Of a stretch of 5,968 nt of DNA, positions 5,893 to 5,968 are shown one piece after another; positions within the stretch are counted from its first letter, which is position 1; each line of letters starts with the position of its first letter. The notes beneath the pieces are model-generated. The model worked only from the letters and a program-made list of their open reading frames with translations, did no database searches and had not been told where the DNA came from. The stretch comes from an uncultured Methylococcaceae bacterium (lineage in GTDB: Bacteria; Pseudomonadota; Gammaproteobacteria; Methylococcales; Methylomonadaceae): assembly GCA_903939355.1 (NCBI GenBank), contig CAJAHC010000437.1, positions 1 through 5,968 of the forward strand, written 5' to 3'. A program made the position numbers and the translations under genes.

Positions 5893-5968
5893 TGGCGGAG
5901 ACGAGAGGATTCGAACCTCCGATCAGAGTTTTAGCCCCGATGCTCCCTTAGCAGGGGAGTGCCTTCGA
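5893..5968 (-). tRNA. tRNA-Ser (anticodon GCU), 5' end beyond the window
   Basis: Read on the minus strand, the 3' end is CGTCTCC-G-CCA with CCA encoded (ending at 5893). The T-arm is GGAGG-TTCGAAT-CCTCT. A long class II variable arm has stem ATCGGGG/CTCTGAT. The anticodon arm is CTCCC-CTGCTAA-GGGAG, with anticodon GCT at 5952-5950 on the plus-strand coordinates. The long variable arm and this anticodon identify the serine tRNA reading AGC and AGU. About 18 bases of the 5' end (acceptor strand and start of the D-arm) lie past base 5968. All visible stems pair, so the gene appears functional. Confidence 0.95.

Noticed and set aside
1..5968. CRISPR array, insertion sequence, toxin-antitoxin or phage-defence module
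   Set aside because: No regularly spaced repeats, transposase, nuclease or paired small genes are visible. All long frames are polysaccharide-type enzymes or a membrane protein.

Overview
The window is a stretch of a surface-polysaccharide locus (O-antigen, capsule or exopolysaccharide type) running into a tRNA gene. The organism looks like a proteobacterium of moderate GC, beta or gamma class. Reasons are the class II tRNA-Ser(GCU) with a genome-encoded CCA end, the tight operon with stop/start overlaps, and the protein families present. I cannot name a genus from sequence reading alone.

Layout. Bases 1-42 are the last codons of an upstream gene, possibly a left-handed-beta-helix acyltransferase. 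Bases 55-1023 encode a family 2 glycosyltransferase of the DPM/GtrB/ArnC polyprenyl-phosphate type, with two C-terminal membrane helices. Bases 1024-2022 encode an NAD(P)-dependent sugar-nucleotide epimerase/dehydratase of the extended SDR type; it starts with TTG directly behind the previous stop. Bases 2019-3128 encode a DegT/DnrJ/EryC1/StrS PLP-dependent sugar aminotransferase, joined to the SDR gene by an ATGA overlap. A 141-base gap follows. It holds a short open frame whose end resembles the conserved core of GtrA flippases, and a candidate extended -10 promoter. Bases 3270-4025 encode a class I SAM-dependent methyltransferase with the N-terminal HWWY signature.

From base 4026 on, the DNA becomes visibly AT-richer. 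A 264-base gap with a candidate promoter leads into a 510-residue polytopic membrane protein (4290-5822), uncharacterised but with a GT-C-like layout. Downstream, and convergent to it, is tRNA-Ser(GCU) on the minus strand (5893 to beyond the window end). A strong hairpin and a tandem 12-base repeat lie between the two.

How the genes fit together (inference): the SDR and the aminotransferase would make a nucleotide-linked amino sugar. The methyltransferase may methylate the sugar or a related intermediate. The GT2 enzyme would load a sugar on undecaprenyl phosphate, and the membrane protein could be a lipid-linked glycosyltransferase or another membrane step in glycan assembly. The tRNA is a plausible boundary of the variable region, but no integrase or second attachment copy is visible. 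I found no clear sign of a wholly new kind of system. The most interesting points are the possible gtrA remnant, the SDR lacking its catalytic tyrosine, and the unassigned membrane protein.
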